Positions 47,417-58,593 are shown, numbered from the stretch's first letter. The stretch is 64,000 nt of DNA from Colwellia sp. (GCA_002733765.1 NVWU01000017.1:33535-97534), one strand, 5' to 3'. The notes: generated from the letters alone by a model not told the origin. A program made the numbers and translations.

Positions 47417-48895
47417 CTATAGCGTTGCAATACGCTTCATGTCAGTCATATAACCGCGAAGTTCTTTACCAATTACTTCAACACCATGGCTGCGAATTGC
47501 TTCGTTAACTTCAATTAAACGTACATTATCAACATTGTTAGAGCTAGCTTTTAGGCCTTCACCTAATTGCTCTAATGTTAAGTTAGCGGTGTAATCTGCA
47601 AGTAATGGTACCGCTGCATGAGTAAATAAGTAGTTACCGTATTCAGCAGTATCAGAAATTACTACGTTCATCTCGTATAACTTGTTACGAGCAATACAGT
47701 TAGCAATTAATGGTGTTTCATGAAGTGACTCATAATAAGCAGATGCTTCAATGATACCTGAATCAACCATCGCTTCAAAAGCAAGCTCAACACCGGCTTT
47801 AATCATAGCTACCACAAAAATACCTTTATCATAGTATTCTTGTTCAGTGATTTCAGTTTCACAATCAGCGGCTTGTTCGAATGAACTTTCAGCGGTTTCT
47901 TCACGCCATTTTAATAAGTTAACATCATCATTTTTCCAGTCTGCCATCATAGTTGCAGAGAAACGACCTTCAATGATGTCATCCATATGTTTTTGGAATA
48001 AAGGACGTAAAATTTCTTTTAATTCTTCAGCCATATCAAACGCTTTAATTTTAGCTGGGTTTGATAAACGGTCCATCATGTTAGTGATGCCGCCATGCTT
48101 CAAACCTTCAGTAGTAGTCTCTAAACCGTATTGTAATAATTTACGTGCATAAGCGGCGTCCATACCTTGAGCAACTAATTGCTTGTGACCTAAAACAGCT
48201 GCTGTTTGTAACATACCACAAAGAATCGTTTGCTCACCCATTAAGTCAGACTTAACTTCAGCAATGAAAGAAGACTCTAACACACCTGCTCTATCACCAC
48301 CTGTTGCGCTAGCGTATGCTTTAGCAATCGCTAAACCGTTACCTTGTGGATCATTCTCAGGATGAACAGCGATAAGCGTTGGTACACCAAAACCACGTTT
48401 GTATTCTTCACGTACTTCAGTACCTGGACATTTAGGAGCAACCATAACAACCGTGATATCTTCACGAATTTTCATACCTTCTTCTACAATATTAAAACCG
48501 TGAGAGTATGCTAATGTTGAACCTTGTTTCATGTGCGGCATAACTGCTGTTACAGCAGAAGTATGTTGTTTATCCGGTGTAAGGTTTAATACTAAATCAG
48601 CTTGAGGGATTAATTCTGCATAGGTGCCAACAGTAAAACCGTTTTCAGTAGCCCACTGCCATGATTGACGTTGTGAAGAAATTGCAGCTTCACGTAAAGC
48701 ATAAGAAATATTTAAGCCAGAATCACGCATGTTTAAACCTTGGTTTAAACCTTGTGCACCACAACCAACAATAACTATGTTCCAGTCTTTGATGAAGTTA
48801 CAGCCATCACTGAATTCTTCACGTTGCATAAAACGACATTTGCCTAATTGGCCAAGTTTTTCGCGTAAAGTTAAGGTATTAAAATAATTGCTCAT
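47417..48895 (-). CDS. ilvC: Ketol-acid reductoisomerase IlvC, class II
   Basis: Second common step of valine/isoleucine synthesis: Mg2+- and NADPH-dependent rearrangement and reduction of acetolactate. The protein is the long class II form (492 residues): NADP motif [30 protein letters not shown] and a duplicated C-terminal knotted domain. The start at ATG 48895 has GAGGAAAC upstream and gives MSNYFNTL, as in E. coli. The longer frame reaches into the ilvY operators. It is divergent from ilvY, its activator, which binds acetolactate. Confidence 0.96.
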   Translation of the reverse strand: MSNYFNTLTLREKLGQLGKCRFMQREEFSDGCNFIKDWNIVIVGCGAQGLNQGLNMRDSGLNISYALREAAISSQRQSWQWATENGFTVGTYAELIPQADLVLNLTPDKQHTSAVTAVMPHMKQGSTLAYSHGFNIVEEGMKIREDITVVMVAPKCPGTEVREEYKRGFGVPTLIAVHPENDPQGNGLAIAKAYASATGGDRAGVLESSFIAEVKSDLMGEQTILCGMLQTAAVLGHKQLVAQGMDAAYARKLLQYGLETTTEGLKHGGITNMMDRLSNPAKIKAFDMAEELKEILRPLFQKHMDDIIEGRFSATMMADWKNDDVNLLKWREETAESSFEQAADCETEITEQEYYDKGIFVVAMIKAGVELAFEAMVDSGIIEASAYYESLHETPLIANCIARNKLYEMNVVISDTAEYGNYLFTHAAVPLLADYTANLTLEQLGEGLKASSNNVDNVRLIEVNEAIRSHGVEVIGKELRGYMTDMKRIATL

Positions 48896-48970
48896 GGTGT
48901 TTCCTCTAATCTGATAAATAATTTGATCAGCATTTCTGACCCTGAAAACATCATACGCTAGCAATCACAT

Positions 48971-49016
48971 TGCAAAAAGTGATATATTTGCATCAATGCG
49001 TTGCATTTTATGCAAC
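48971..49016. promoter_or_regulatory. IlvY operator candidates between ilvC and ilvY
   Basis: Two inverted repeats share the TTGCA core: TGCAAA…TTTGCA (48971-48992) and GTTGCAT-TTT-ATGCAAC (49000-49016), a perfect 7-bp palindrome. Tandem sites in the divergent ilvY-ilvC promoter are known in E. coli, where IlvY binds and bends DNA. Confidence 0.6.
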
Positions 49017-49034
49017 AACAAGAGATTAATACTT

Positions 49035-49913
49035 ATGGATCATAAATCATTAGCCATGTTTGTGCATTTGAGTCACTCATTACATTTTGGCAAAACAGCA
49101 AAAGCGTTTCATATGAGTCCTTCCACTCTCAGTAGGGCCATTAAACGCCTTGAGCATGAAGTCAGTATTGAACTACTTTTGCGTGACAATCGCACTGTAG
49201 TACTTACTGAGGCAGGTAAAAAATTTCAACACTACGCAAAACAGCAAGCTGAGCAATGGCAATTATTTAAGCAATCGTTAGATGAAACACTGCACGTATT
49301 GACCGGAAAGCTTAGTATTTATTGCTCGGTAACTGCCGCCTACAGTCATTTACCGCCCTTGCTAGAACGCTTTCGTCAACAATACCCCTTAGTAGAGATT
49401 ATGCTCACCACCGGTGATGCCTCTGATGCCTTAGAGCAAGTACAAAAGAAATCAGTCGATTTTGCTATTGCCGCCAACCCTGAAAATTTACCCCGTAGTG
49501 TTTACTTTCAACACCTTGCTACCATTCCATTAGCCGTTATAGCCCCCACGATGAACTGCATAGTACAACAGCAGCTTAACGAAAGAATACTACCGTGGTC
49601 AGAGATCCCATTTATCCTAGCTGAACATGGTCCGGCGCGAAAACGCTTTGAGCTTTGGTATCGTAAAAAACAACAAGGTAAAGCCAATATTTACGCAACG
49701 GTTTCTGGCCATGAAGCCTTAGTAAGTATGGTTGCCTTAGGTTGTGGCGTTGGCATAGTGCCTCAAGTGGTAGTAGAAAATAGCCCAGTCAAAGATCGCG
49801 TACAATATTTGGCTAATGTGGGTGAGATAGCGCCTTTTGATTTAGGGATTTGTTGCTTGAACCAAAGTAAAAGCCAACCACTAATCAAAGCCTTTTTTAA
49901 TGCGATTACCTAG
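49035..49913 (+). CDS. ilvY: LysR-family regulator IlvY
   Basis: The 292-residue protein has an N-terminal helix-turn-helix (FGKTAKAFHMSPSTLSRAIKRLE, about residues 15-40) and a substrate-binding domain with CSVTAAYSHLPPLLERFR. It begins MDHKSLAMFVHL like IlvY; the longer frame from 48996 would run through the operator region. It activates ilvC in response to acetolactate and represses itself. The gene order, divergent from ilvC, is conserved with enterics. Confidence 0.92.
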   Translation: MDHKSLAMFVHLSHSLHFGKTAKAFHMSPSTLSRAIKRLEHEVSIELLLRDNRTVVLTEAGKKFQHYAKQQAEQWQLFKQSLDETLHVLTGKLSIYCSVTAAYSHLPPLLERFRQQYPLVEIMLTTGDASDALEQVQKKSVDFAIAANPENLPRSVYFQHLATIPLAVIAPTMNCIVQQQLNERILPWSEIPFILAEHGPARKRFELWYRKKQQGKANIYATVSGHEALVSMVALGCGVGIVPQVVVENSPVKDRVQYLANVGEIAPFDLGICCLNQSKSQPLIKAFFNAIT

Positions 49914-49915
49914 CA

Positions 49916-51439
49916 TTATAGAGTAACCGAACGCGTTAAATGTCTTAATAACCGATCCATTGCCCGATAGGAAAGCGCTTCAAGAAGGTGTTCATGTAAA
50001 ATATGCTCACTGTTTGCCATGTCAGCTAAGGTACGCGCAATTTTTAAAATTTTATGATGAGCGCGAGTAGATAAGCCTAACTTCTCCACCGCCAACTCCA
50101 AAAATTCATTATCATCGGCTGTTAAATGACAGTACTTTTTTAAATCACTTGTTCCCAAATGTGCATTTGCATCACCTTGACGACTAATTTGACGCTGCCT
50201 GCATATTTGTACTCGCTGCTGTACAACATCACTACTTTCATTTAATTGAGTATCATTAGACCAAGTACCCCGCGGTAAACGCGCCACCTCAATTTGAATA
50301 TCAATTCTATCGAGAAATGGCCCTGATAAGCGATTCAAATACCGAAGAACTTGCTCAGGGGTACTGCGATTATCATTGAAAAAACCCGTAGGACTTGGAT
50401 TCATCGCAGCAATTAATTGAAAGCGCGCAGGGAAACACTGCTTATGCATAGCACGTGAAATGGTAACCTCGCCTGACTCCATCGGCTCACGTAAAACATC
50501 TAATACTTTACGCTCAAATTCAGGTAATTCATCTAAAAACAAGACACCATTATGCGCCAGTGATATTTCTCCCGGTTTAGGCTGGCTGCCACCACCAACT
50601 AATGCTGCTGATGATGCGGTATGGTGTGGCGCACGAAACGGCCGTGTCAGCCATGATTTAGCATTAGCATTTTGATTACTAATTGATTGAATGGCAGCAA
50701 CCTCTAAAGCCTCTGTTTCAGTCATTTTAGGCAAAATTCCTGCTAAACGGCTTGCTAGCATGGTTTTTCCTGTTCCTGGAGGACCAATAAAAAGTAAATT
50801 ATGATTACCGCTAGCAGCAATCTCTAAAGCACGTTTAGCAAGAGGCTGACCAATAACATCACTGATATCAAGGTGGTTTGTGGTATCAATATTTTGAATG
50901 GGTTTATCGACTACAAACGGCAGTAATGTCTGCCGGGCGAAATGAGGATAAAGCTGCGTTAAATGTTCAATAGCATGAATTTTCGCTTGTTTAACCCAGC
51001 TTGCTTGTTCACTATTTTGTGCTGGTAATATCAACGTCCTATTACTTTCACAACAAGCCATCGCCATAGGAATTTCACCAACAATAGCCCTTAACTCTCC
51101 CGACAATGCTAACTCACCAGCAAATTCATACTGCGCTAAATCAACTTGTGGCAATTGTTGCGAGGCAGCTAAAATACCAACAGCAATAGGTAGATCGAAA
51201 CGACCTCCTTCTTTGGGTAAATCTGCGGGTGCTAAATTAATGGTTATACGCTTGGCTGGGAATTCATAACCGCAGTTAATGATGGCACTACGCACTCTGT
51301 CTTTCGATTCTTTTACCGACGCTTCAGGCAAACCAACAATATGAAAAGCAGGTAAACCATTGGCTAAATGCACTTCAACGGTAACCAAAGGAGATTCTAA
51401 ACCAACACGGGCGCGGCTATAAACACAGGCAAGTGACAT
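49916..51439 (-). CDS. comM: Mg-chelatase-like ATPase ComM (YifB)
   Basis: A hexameric AAA+ helicase that promotes branch migration in natural transformation. It has an N-terminal Lon-like segment (SLACVYSRARVGLESP…TVEVHLANGLPAF), Walker A GPPGTGKTM at about residue 218, Walker B region LFLDELPEF and a C-terminal Mg_chelatase_C domain. Length (507) matches E. coli YifB when started at ATG 51439; a TTG start at 51481 adds 14 unsupported residues. It ends two bases from ilvY. The same neighbour is found beside ilv genes in E. coli. Confidence 0.93.
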   Translation of the reverse strand: MSLACVYSRARVGLESPLVTVEVHLANGLPAFHIVGLPEASVKESKDRVRSAIINCGYEFPAKRITINLAPADLPKEGGRFDLPIAVGILAASQQLPQVDLAQYEFAGELALSGELRAIVGEIPMAMACCESNRTLILPAQNSEQASWVKQAKIHAIEHLTQLYPHFARQTLLPFVVDKPIQNIDTTNHLDISDVIGQPLAKRALEIAASGNHNLLFIGPPGTGKTMLASRLAGILPKMTETEALEVAAIQSISNQNANAKSWLTRPFRAPHHTASSAALVGGGSQPKPGEISLAHNGVLFLDELPEFERKVLDVLREPMESGEVTISRAMHKQCFPARFQLIAAMNPSPTGFFNDNRSTPEQVLRYLNRLSGPFLDRIDIQIEVARLPRGTWSNDTQLNESSDVVQQRVQICRQRQISRQGDANAHLGTSDLKKYCHLTADDNEFLELAVEKLGLSTRAHHKILKIARTLADMANSEHILHEHLLEALSYRAMDRLLRHLTRSVTL

Positions 51440-51667
51440 AATAATTCCATTTATTTGATTCCATTTTTTAAGTGTAGACAATTATTACTTATTTTTCTAA
51501 TTTACCCCCCTCCTTATAACTTTTTCTTATTTGGATAGAGCTAAAAATTGGAAAAAAAAGCTTGCTCAAAACATTAGAGCTATGGTACTAATTTAATAAG
51601 GGCGTAAGTACTTAATTTAAGAGATACTATAAATAGTCAGCCAAAATAGACAGTGTATGAGACAAAA

Positions 51668-51751
51668 ATGCAAAAATTTAACTCAATTATTATTAACATT
51701 CTCGTCGTGGTGCTTCTTATAAAGTCACCTCGAGGGTTTTCATTGAGCTAA
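51668..51751 (+). CDS. ilvL: ilv operon leader peptide (IlvL-type)
   Basis: A 27-residue leader starts at ATG 51668. Residues 7-18 read IIINILVVVLLI: five Ile, three Val and three Leu with one Asn. Such a run of regulatory codons is the hallmark of attenuation leaders of branched-chain amino acid operons (E. coli IlvL has a similar run). It ends at TAA 51751, just before the attenuator hairpins and about 130 bases before ilvG. There is no strong ribosome binding site, but the position and codon content leave little doubt. Confidence 0.88.
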   Translation: MQKFNSIIINILVVVLLIKSPRGFSLS

Positions 51752-51812
51752 AAAAAGCAAAACTGAAATACTAACCCTCGCTTCGAAAGAATCGAGGGTT
51801 TTCTAGTTTTTT
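51731..51812 (+). promoter_or_regulatory. ilvGMEDA transcription attenuator
   Basis: The terminator hairpin pairs AACCCTCG (51773-51780) with CGAGGGTT (51793-51800), followed by a T-rich stretch to 51812. The same CGAGGGTT also occurs inside the leader coding region (51731-51738) and can pair with AACCCTCG instead, forming an antiterminator when the ribosome stalls at the Ile/Val/Leu codons. The duplicated strand gives the competing structures directly. Confidence 0.88.
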
Positions 51813-51883
51813 AGCAACAAACATTGCTAACAAAAGTAGAAATAAATTAACATTACTTTTAGACAACAGATTTTGGAATTATC

Positions 51884-53548
51884 ATGACCGACAGCAAGCC
51901 TTTAACAGGCGGCGGATTACTATTTAAAGTACTAGAACAGCATGGTGTAGAACATATTTTTGGTTACCCTGGTGGCGCCATCATGCCCATTTACGATGCT
52001 CTCGTTGACAGCAATGTTCAACATTTTTTATGTCGTCATGAACAAGGTGCTTCATTTTCAGCTGTCGGTTATGCCCGTGCTTCCGGAAAAGTGGGTGTTT
52101 GTATGGCAACGTCAGGTCCCGGTGCAACAAATTTAATCACTGGCTTAGCGGATGCCCTTGCGGACTCTATTCCTGTTGTAGCCATTACTGGTCAAGTACC
52201 TACGGCTGCTATGGGTAGCGATGCTTTCCAAGAAACTGACATTTTTGGTTTATCTCTAGCCTGTACTAAACATTCTTTTCAAGTAACTGATATTGATGAC
52301 TTAGAAAAAGTTTTACACCAAGCATTTGCCATTGCACTGGAAGGACGTCAAGGGCCAGTATTGGTCGATATTCCAAAGGACATTCAAATTGCAGCTGTTG
52401 AGCAAACATTTACAAAAGTTGCTTCATTAAAAAATAAAATAACGTTGCCACTAGCCGATATTACTAAAGCACTGGATTTATTAACCCATGCAAAAAAACC
52501 TATTTTATATGTGGGTGGTGGTGTTGGTATGGCCAATGCCATTGATGAAGTAAGAAACTTTGCTGATAAAACAGGATTACCATCGGTTTCTACCTTGAAA
52601 GGTTTAGGCGCAATAAACCCTGACAATGAGAATTACTTAGGCATGCTTGGTATGCACGGTACTAAAGTGGCTAATTTAGCCGTACATGACTGTGATTTAT
52701 TAATTGCCGTTGGCGCTCGTTTTGATGATCGTGTAACGGGTAAGTTAGATCAATTTGCTCCCGGCGCTAAAGTGATTCATTTTGATATTGATACCGCTGA
52801 AATTAATAAACGTAGAATTGCTGACGCCCCTATTCTAGGCGACTTAAAAGAAAATCTTCCTTTATTGACAATGTCATTAAATATCCAAGACTGGCAAACA
52901 CAAGTACAACAAATGAAAGCAGATTGCGCTTGGCGATATGATCACCCTGGTGATGGTATTTATGCTCCTGCTGTATTAAAAGAAACTAGCGATTTAATGC
53001 CTGAAAACACCTGTGTTACTACCGATGTAGGCCAACACCAAATGTGGGCTGCGCAACACATGAGTTTTGACGATCCAAGTAATTTCTTAACCAGTGGTAG
53101 TATGGGCACGATGGGGTTTGGTTTACCTGCTGCCATCGGCGCACAAATTAGCCGCCCTCACGATACCGTTATTGTGGTCTCAGGTGATGGTTCTATCATG
53201 ATGAATGTGCAAGAATTAGCCACCATTAAACGCTATCAAATACCCGTAAAAATAATCCTAATAGATAACGCTAAACTAGGTATGGTTCGCCAATGGCAAG
53301 ACTTATTTTTTGATGGGCGCCTAAGCGAGACTGACTTATCTGATAACCCAGATTTTATTATGTTAGCAACCGCTTTTGATATAAAAGCCAAGCAAATCAC
53401 ACAAAAAAGTGAAGTAACTGCTGCAATCAAAGAAATGTTAGATCATGATGGCGCTTACTTATTACAAGTTAAAATAGATGAAAAAGACAACGTTTGGCCA
53501 TTAGTGCCACCTAATAGTGCGAACAATGAAATGATGGAGAGCGCGTAG
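51884..53548 (+). CDS. ilvG: Acetolactate synthase large subunit IlvG
   Basis: Thiamin-diphosphate enzyme (554 residues) that makes acetolactate or acetohydroxybutyrate. It has the catalytic Glu region HEQGASF, FAD/ThDP domains, [15 protein letters not shown], and the ThDP-Mg motif GDGSIMMN…NN-like pattern ([16 protein letters not shown]). It is uninterrupted, unlike ilvG of E. coli K-12. It lies directly behind the attenuator and just before its regulatory subunit gene. Confidence 0.95.
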   Translation: MTDSKPLTGGGLLFKVLEQHGVEHIFGYPGGAIMPIYDALVDSNVQHFLCRHEQGASFSAVGYARASGKVGVCMATSGPGATNLITGLADALADSIPVVAITGQVPTAAMGSDAFQETDIFGLSLACTKHSFQVTDIDDLEKVLHQAFAIALEGRQGPVLVDIPKDIQIAAVEQTFTKVASLKNKITLPLADITKALDLLTHAKKPILYVGGGVGMANAIDEVRNFADKTGLPSVSTLKGLGAINPDNENYLGMLGMHGTKVANLAVHDCDLLIAVGARFDDRVTGKLDQFAPGAKVIHFDIDTAEINKRRIADAPILGDLKENLPLLTMSLNIQDWQTQVQQMKADCAWRYDHPGDGIYAPAVLKETSDLMPENTCVTTDVGQHQMWAAQHMSFDDPSNFLTSGSMGTMGFGLPAAIGAQISRPHDTVIVVSGDGSIMMNVQELATIKRYQIPVKIILIDNAKLGMVRQWQDLFFDGRLSETDLSDNPDFIMLATAFDIKAKQITQKSEVTAAIKEMLDHDGAYLLQVKIDEKDNVWPLVPPNSANNEMMESA

Positions 53549-53549
53549 C

Positions 53550-53822
53550 ATGACTTCTATAACTATGAACAAGTATAAATTAATCATCATGACTGATGAT
53601 AAACAAGTAGTACTTGAACGAATTTTACAAGTAACTCGTTACCGTGGCTTTCTAATTAATGGTATGACTGCGCAAGTCAACACCGGAAATAATGTTGCAA
53701 CAATTGAACTGATGGTCAGTAGCGATCGCCCTATTTCACTTTTAATTGACCAAATCAACAAACTGGTCGACATCAAGAGTGTTGCAGTAGACAATACCGC
53801 GTCACAGCTTTGCAGCGCATAG
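53550..53822 (+). CDS. ilvM: Acetolactate synthase small subunit IlvM
   Basis: A 90-residue ACT-domain regulatory subunit that begins one base after the ilvG stop. The ACT core reads VLERILQVTRYRGFLINGM and ATIELMVSSDRPISLLIDQINKLVDI, as in isozyme II subunits (IlvM, 87 residues in E. coli). It stabilises and activates IlvG; in E. coli isozyme II this subunit does not give valine sensitivity. Confidence 0.92.
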   Translation: MTSITMNKYKLIIMTDDKQVVLERILQVTRYRGFLINGMTAQVNTGNNVATIELMVSSDRPISLLIDQINKLVDIKSVAVDNTASQLCSA

Positions 53823-53928
53823 AACATACGTACTGATAGCTAAATAAATTTTATCGTACCTAGGCTGGCTACATCAAAAAAATGATAAATATGCCAGTCA
53901 ATAATAGTAACAAATTTAGGAAAAGAAA

Positions 53929-54855
53929 ATGGCAAAAGTAAATGCAGATTTAATTTGGTTTAACGGTAAACTCATGCCGTGGAAAGATGCTACCGTTCAT
54001 GTAATGAGCCATGCTCTACATTACGGTTCCTCTGTTTTTGAAGGTATCCGTGCATATGAAACGCATAAAGGCACTTGTATTTTTCGTTTAGAAGAGCATA
54101 TTGAACGTTTATTTAACTCAGCAAAAATTTACCGTATGAATATTCCTTATACACAAGAGGAAATTATTCAAGCGTGTAAAGATGCCGTAAATGCAAACAA
54201 CTTAAAATCAGCTTACTTACGCCCTTTATTTTTCTTAGGTGATATAGGTATGGGCTTACGTCCTCCTACAGATGCTGTTGCTGAGGCTATGATTGCTGCT
54301 TTTAGTTGGGAAGCATACTTAGGTGCTGAAGCCATTGAAGGCGGTGTTGATGTAGGCGTTTCTAGTTGGAACCGTTTAGCTCCTAATACTATGCCTACAG
54401 CTGCAAAAGCGGGCGGTAACTACTTATCATCACAGTTAATATCCACTGAAGCTGCTCGCCATGGTTATACTGAAGGCATCGCGTTAGATGTGAATAACAT
54501 GGTAAGTGAAGGCGCCGGACAAAACTTATTTTTAGTCCGTAAAGGTGTTATCTATACACCTCCAAGTTCTGCCTCTATCTTAACTGGTTTAACACGCGAC
54601 GTAGTAATGACCTTAGCACAAGACTTAGGTTATGAAGTTCGCGAAGAAGCAATTGCTCGCGATGCTTTATACATTGCTGATGAATTTTTTATGACAGGAA
54701 CGGCTACTGAAATTGTACCGGTAAAAACAGTTGATGGTTTACCTGTAGGTACGGGTTCACGTGGTCCTATTACTAAGGCCTTACAAGATGCTTTCTTTGG
54801 TATTTTTGACGGGTCGACTGAAGATAAATGGGGCTGGTTAGAGCCGGTAGCATAA
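53929..54855 (+). CDS. ilvE: Branched-chain amino acid aminotransferase IlvE
   Basis: A class IV PLP enzyme (308 residues) that catalyses the last step to Val, Leu and Ile. It has VMSHALHYGSSVFEGIRAY, YLRPLFFLGDIGMGL and the PLP lysine at TAAKAGGNYLSS. SEGAGQNLF and the TGTATEIVPV loop complete the active site. It is part of the ilvGMEDA transcript. Confidence 0.95.
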   Translation: MAKVNADLIWFNGKLMPWKDATVHVMSHALHYGSSVFEGIRAYETHKGTCIFRLEEHIERLFNSAKIYRMNIPYTQEEIIQACKDAVNANNLKSAYLRPLFFLGDIGMGLRPPTDAVAEAMIAAFSWEAYLGAEAIEGGVDVGVSSWNRLAPNTMPTAAKAGGNYLSSQLISTEAARHGYTEGIALDVNNMVSEGAGQNLFLVRKGVIYTPPSSASILTGLTRDVVMTLAQDLGYEVREEAIARDALYIADEFFMTGTATEIVPVKTVDGLPVGTGSRGPITKALQDAFFGIFDGSTEDKWGWLEPVA

Positions 54856-54877
54856 GTTCTAGTTCACCTCACGATTA

Positions 54878-54920
54878 CTACACACTTAATTTGTCTAGAA
54901 TAAACAAATTAAGTGTGTAG
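54878..54920 (+). repeat. 17-bp perfect inverted repeat between ilvE and ilvD
   Basis: CTACACACTTAATTTGT (54878-54894) and its exact complement (54904-54920) enclose a 9-base loop. The stem would be very stable in mRNA but has no T-tract. It could act as an mRNA processing or stability element between ilvE and ilvD. Confidence 0.85.
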
Positions 54921-55064
54921 GCTCTAAATTAAATTAAGTTTCATTTTTTAAACTATTTACCCGCGCTTCGCTAAAAATACTTTTAAAAATAAAATCTATT
55001 TATCTTTAATAAGCTTTAAAAATTTTAATAAGCTTCAACTACCGTTAACTTGGATACCAAAATC

Positions 55065-56927
55065 ATGCCTAAATTAAGATCTGCAACCTCTACCCAAGGC
55101 CGTAATATGGCTGGTGCTCGTGCCCTTTGGCGCGCAACAGGCATGACAGATGGCGACTTTGGTAAACCTATTATCGCAGTAGTAAACTCTTTTACTCAAT
55201 TTGTGCCTGGTCATGTGCATTTAAAAGACATGGGGCAATTAGTTGCTGGGGCCATTGAAGAAGCAGGCGGTGTTGCTAAAGAATTTAACACCATTGCTGT
55301 TGATGACGGTATTGCCATGGGCCATGCTGGTATGCTTTATAGCTTACCCTCACGTGATTTAATCGCTGATTCGGTTGAATACATGATTAACGCACATTGT
55401 GCTGATGCCATGGTATGTATTTCCAACTGTGACAAAATCACCCCTGGTATGTTGATGGCGGCAATGCGCTTAAATATTCCTGTGATTTTTGTTTCAGGTG
55501 GTCCAATGGAAGCAGGTAAAACTAAACTTTCAGATCAAATTATCAAATTAGACTTGGTTGATGCCATGATCCAAGGTGCAGATCCAAAAGTATCTGACGA
55601 GCAATCAGATCAAGTAGAACGTTCTGCCTGTCCAACGTGTGGTTCATGTTCTGGTATGTTTACTGCTAACTCAATGAACTGTTTGGCCGAAGCCTTGGGA
55701 CTAGCCTTACCGGGTAATGGCTCTATGTTAGCAACTCATGCTGATAGAGAGAAATTATTTTTAGATGCTGGTAAACAAATTGTTAAATTAACTAAACGTT
55801 ATTATCATGATAACGATGAGTCAGCATTACCACGTAATATTGCCAATAAAGATTCATTTGCAAATGCTATGTGTTTAGATATTGCGATGGGTGGTTCAAC
55901 TAATACCATCTTGCATTTACTGGCAACAGCACAAGAAGCCGAAATAGATTACACCATGGCAGACATGGATAAATTATCACGCATCGTACCGCAGTTATGT
56001 AAAGTGGCGCCATCAACACCTGAGTATCACATGGAAGATGTGCATCGCGCAGGTGGTGTAATCGCAATTTTAGGCGAGCTAGCACGTGCTAACTTACTCA
56101 AAACCGATGTACCTAATGTATTAGGTACTACCTTAGCTGATGTAATCGCCAAATATGATATTACCCTTACCGATGACGAAGAGGTTAAAAAATTCTATCG
56201 TGCTGGCCCTGCTGGCATTCGTACCACAAAAGCATTTAGCCAAGATTGTCGTTGGGATACCTTAGACGATGACAGAGCAAATGGCTGTATTCGTAATCTT
56301 GAAAATGCTTTTTCGTTAGAAGGTGGTTTAGCGGTACTTTCCGGCAATATTGCCGTAGACGGTTGTGTTGTTAAAACCGCTGGTGTAAGTGACGACAACT
56401 TAGTATTTACTGGTCCTGCCCACATTTTTGAAAGCCAAGATGATGCAGTAGCCGGTGTTTTAGACGGAAAAGTGGTTGCTGGCGAAGTGGTTGTTATTCG
56501 TTATGAAGGTCCTAAAGGTGGACCGGGCATGCAAGAAATGCTTTATCCAACCACTTACTTAAAGTCAATGGGTTTAGGTAAAGCCTGTGCTTTATTAACT
56601 GATGGTCGCTTCTCTGGTGGTACTTCTGGGTTATCAATTGGACATGTTTCTCCAGAAGCCGCTGACGGCGGTACGATCGCCTTAGTTGAACAAGGCGATA
56701 TCATTCATATTGATATTCCTACGCGTGAAATAACATTACAAGTACCTGAAGAAGTGCTAGTTGCTCGTCGTGCTGCGATGGAAGCTAAAGGAAAAAATGC
56801 TTGGAAACCAAAAGATCGTGTTCGCCCGATTAGCTATGCACTTAAAAACTACGCCATGTTGGCAACAAGTGCTGACAAAGGCGCAGTACGTAATCGTGAT
56901 TTATTAGATGGCTTAGTTGAAAAATAA
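55065..56927 (+). CDS. ilvD: Dihydroxy-acid dehydratase IlvD
   Basis: An Fe-S enzyme (620 residues) that dehydrates dihydroxy acids to keto acids. It matches E. coli IlvD nearly end to end: [56 protein letters not shown] (cluster cysteines), GGSTNT, and [19 protein letters not shown] 55065 gives this conserved N-terminus; a TTG five codons earlier is the longer option. Confidence 0.96.
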   Translation: MPKLRSATSTQGRNMAGARALWRATGMTDGDFGKPIIAVVNSFTQFVPGHVHLKDMGQLVAGAIEEAGGVAKEFNTIAVDDGIAMGHAGMLYSLPSRDLIADSVEYMINAHCADAMVCISNCDKITPGMLMAAMRLNIPVIFVSGGPMEAGKTKLSDQIIKLDLVDAMIQGADPKVSDEQSDQVERSACPTCGSCSGMFTANSMNCLAEALGLALPGNGSMLATHADREKLFLDAGKQIVKLTKRYYHDNDESALPRNIANKDSFANAMCLDIAMGGSTNTILHLLATAQEAEIDYTMADMDKLSRIVPQLCKVAPSTPEYHMEDVHRAGGVIAILGELARANLLKTDVPNVLGTTLADVIAKYDITLTDDEEVKKFYRAGPAGIRTTKAFSQDCRWDTLDDDRANGCIRNLENAFSLEGGLAVLSGNIAVDGCVVKTAGVSDDNLVFTGPAHIFESQDDAVAGVLDGKVVAGEVVVIRYEGPKGGPGMQEMLYPTTYLKSMGLGKACALLTDGRFSGGTSGLSIGHVSPEAADGGTIALVEQGDIIHIDIPTREITLQVPEEVLVARRAAMEAKGKNAWKPKDRVRPISYALKNYAMLATSADKGAVRNRDLLDGLVEK

Positions 56928-56939
56928 TTGAACAACACT

Positions 56940-58508
56940 ATGACCGATGCACAAAACCAAGCATCACTAAGCAAAGAACTAACACAACAAGCTGAGCAAC
57001 TTGATTATTTAAGGCGCATATTACTTGCGCCTGTTTATGATGTTGCCGTAGAAACTGAACTTACGCCGTTAACGAAATTATCGGCGCGTTTAAGTAACCA
57101 AATTTATTTAAAGCGTGAAGATCAACAACCTGTACATTCTTTCAAACTGCGTGGTGCTTACAACAAGTTATCAGGCTTAAGCGAAGCTGAATGTATTCAT
57201 GGTGTTATTGCTGCTTCAGCAGGTAACCATGCGCAAGGTTTAGCGTTAGCGGCAAGTAAATTAGGCATTCAAGCAACAATTGTTATGCCTAAAACCACAC
57301 CCGATATTAAGGTGGATAATGTTAGACGCTTTGGTGGTGAAGTACGTTTAGTGGGCAACAGTTTTAATGAAGCACAAGCTGCCTCCATTGAATATGCTAA
57401 AGCTGAAAATAAAACCATCATTCATCCTTTTGATGATACCGATGTTATTGCTGGCCAGGGCACCGTTGCAAAAGAGTTATTACAACAACTCCCTAATGCT
57501 GATATCGTTTTCATCCCTGTAGGTGGTGGTGGTTTATTAGCGGGTATGGCTGTTTATTTAAAACAGCTTAGCCCGAAAACCAAAATAATTGGTGTTGAAG
57601 CGGAAGATTCAGCTTGTTTGAAAGCCGCCCTAGCCGCAGGAATGCCAGTAGACCTAGATCAAGTAGGTTTGTTTGCTGATGGTGTTGCGGTAAAACGTAT
57701 TGGCGAAGTTACTTTTGGCCTTATTGAGCGTTACTGTGATGACGTTATCACGGTAACGACCGATGAAATATGTACCTCAATTAAAGATATCTTTGAACAA
57801 ACCCGTGTTATTGCTGAACCAGCAGGCGCTTTATCATTAGCGGGTTTACAAAAATATACTCATGAAAACAAATTGACTGATCAGTCTTTGGTCGCCATAT
57901 TATCTGGTGCTAACATGAACTTTCATAGTTTACGTTATGTGTCAGAGCGCTGTGAGTTAGGCGAAAAGAAAGAAGCAATATTAGCGGTTAGCATTCCAGA
58001 AGAAAAAGGCAGCTTCAAACGTTTTTGCCAAACCTTAAACAATAGAGTAATCACTGAGTTTAACTATCGTTATGTTGGCGAAGCAAGTGCGAATGTTTTT
58101 GTTGGTGTTCGTTTAGGTGGTGGTATAAAAGAGCGACAGAAAGTACTTGACGAGTTAGCAAGCGCCAACTATCAAGTAAGTGACTTTACTGATAACGAGC
58201 TAGCAAAATTACATGTTCGCTATATGATTGGCGGTAAAAGTAATGCTACTGCTCAGAATGAGCGGCTATTTAGTTTTGAATTTCCAGAACATCCCGGCGC
58301 ATTAGAAAAGTTTCTTGATGCGATGGGTGAGCTGTTCAATATCACCTTATTTCATTACCGAAATCATGGTGCGGCATTTGGACAAGTACTTGCAGGATTT
58401 GATATAAGCAAAGATAAAGAAAATGAATTTTTTCAACATCTAAATGCTTTAGGTTATCAATTTGAAGAAGCAACAGATAATCAAGCTTATCAAGCCTTTC
58501 TTAACTAA
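56940..58508 (+). CDS. ilvA: Threonine deaminase IlvA, biosynthetic
   Basis: A PLP-dependent first step of isoleucine synthesis, feedback-inhibited by isoleucine. The catalytic domain has the PLP lysine Lys69 (VHSFKLRGAY), SAGNHAQG and the phosphate-binding GGGGLLAG. The C-terminal 190 residues hold two ACT-like regulatory domains (KEAILAVSIPEEKGSFKRF and FSFEFPEHPGALEKF), marking the biosynthetic type rather than catabolic TdcB. It begins 13 bases after ilvD; TTG 56928 would abut the ilvD stop. It is the last gene of the operon. Confidence 0.94.
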   Translation: MTDAQNQASLSKELTQQAEQLDYLRRILLAPVYDVAVETELTPLTKLSARLSNQIYLKREDQQPVHSFKLRGAYNKLSGLSEAECIHGVIAASAGNHAQGLALAASKLGIQATIVMPKTTPDIKVDNVRRFGGEVRLVGNSFNEAQAASIEYAKAENKTIIHPFDDTDVIAGQGTVAKELLQQLPNADIVFIPVGGGGLLAGMAVYLKQLSPKTKIIGVEAEDSACLKAALAAGMPVDLDQVGLFADGVAVKRIGEVTFGLIERYCDDVITVTTDEICTSIKDIFEQTRVIAEPAGALSLAGLQKYTHENKLTDQSLVAILSGANMNFHSLRYVSERCELGEKKEAILAVSIPEEKGSFKRFCQTLNNRVITEFNYRYVGEASANVFVGVRLGGGIKERQKVLDELASANYQVSDFTDNELAKLHVRYMIGGKSNATAQNERLFSFEFPEHPGALEKFLDAMGELFNITLFHYRNHGAAFGQVLAGFDISKDKENEFFQHLNALGYQFEEATDNQAYQAFLN

Positions 58509-58593
58509 ATAAAGTTATCAGTTATCAAACTAAATACCACTCAGGATGATTATATCCGTTCATCCTCAGCTTATTTTAAAAACTACTGCTGAG

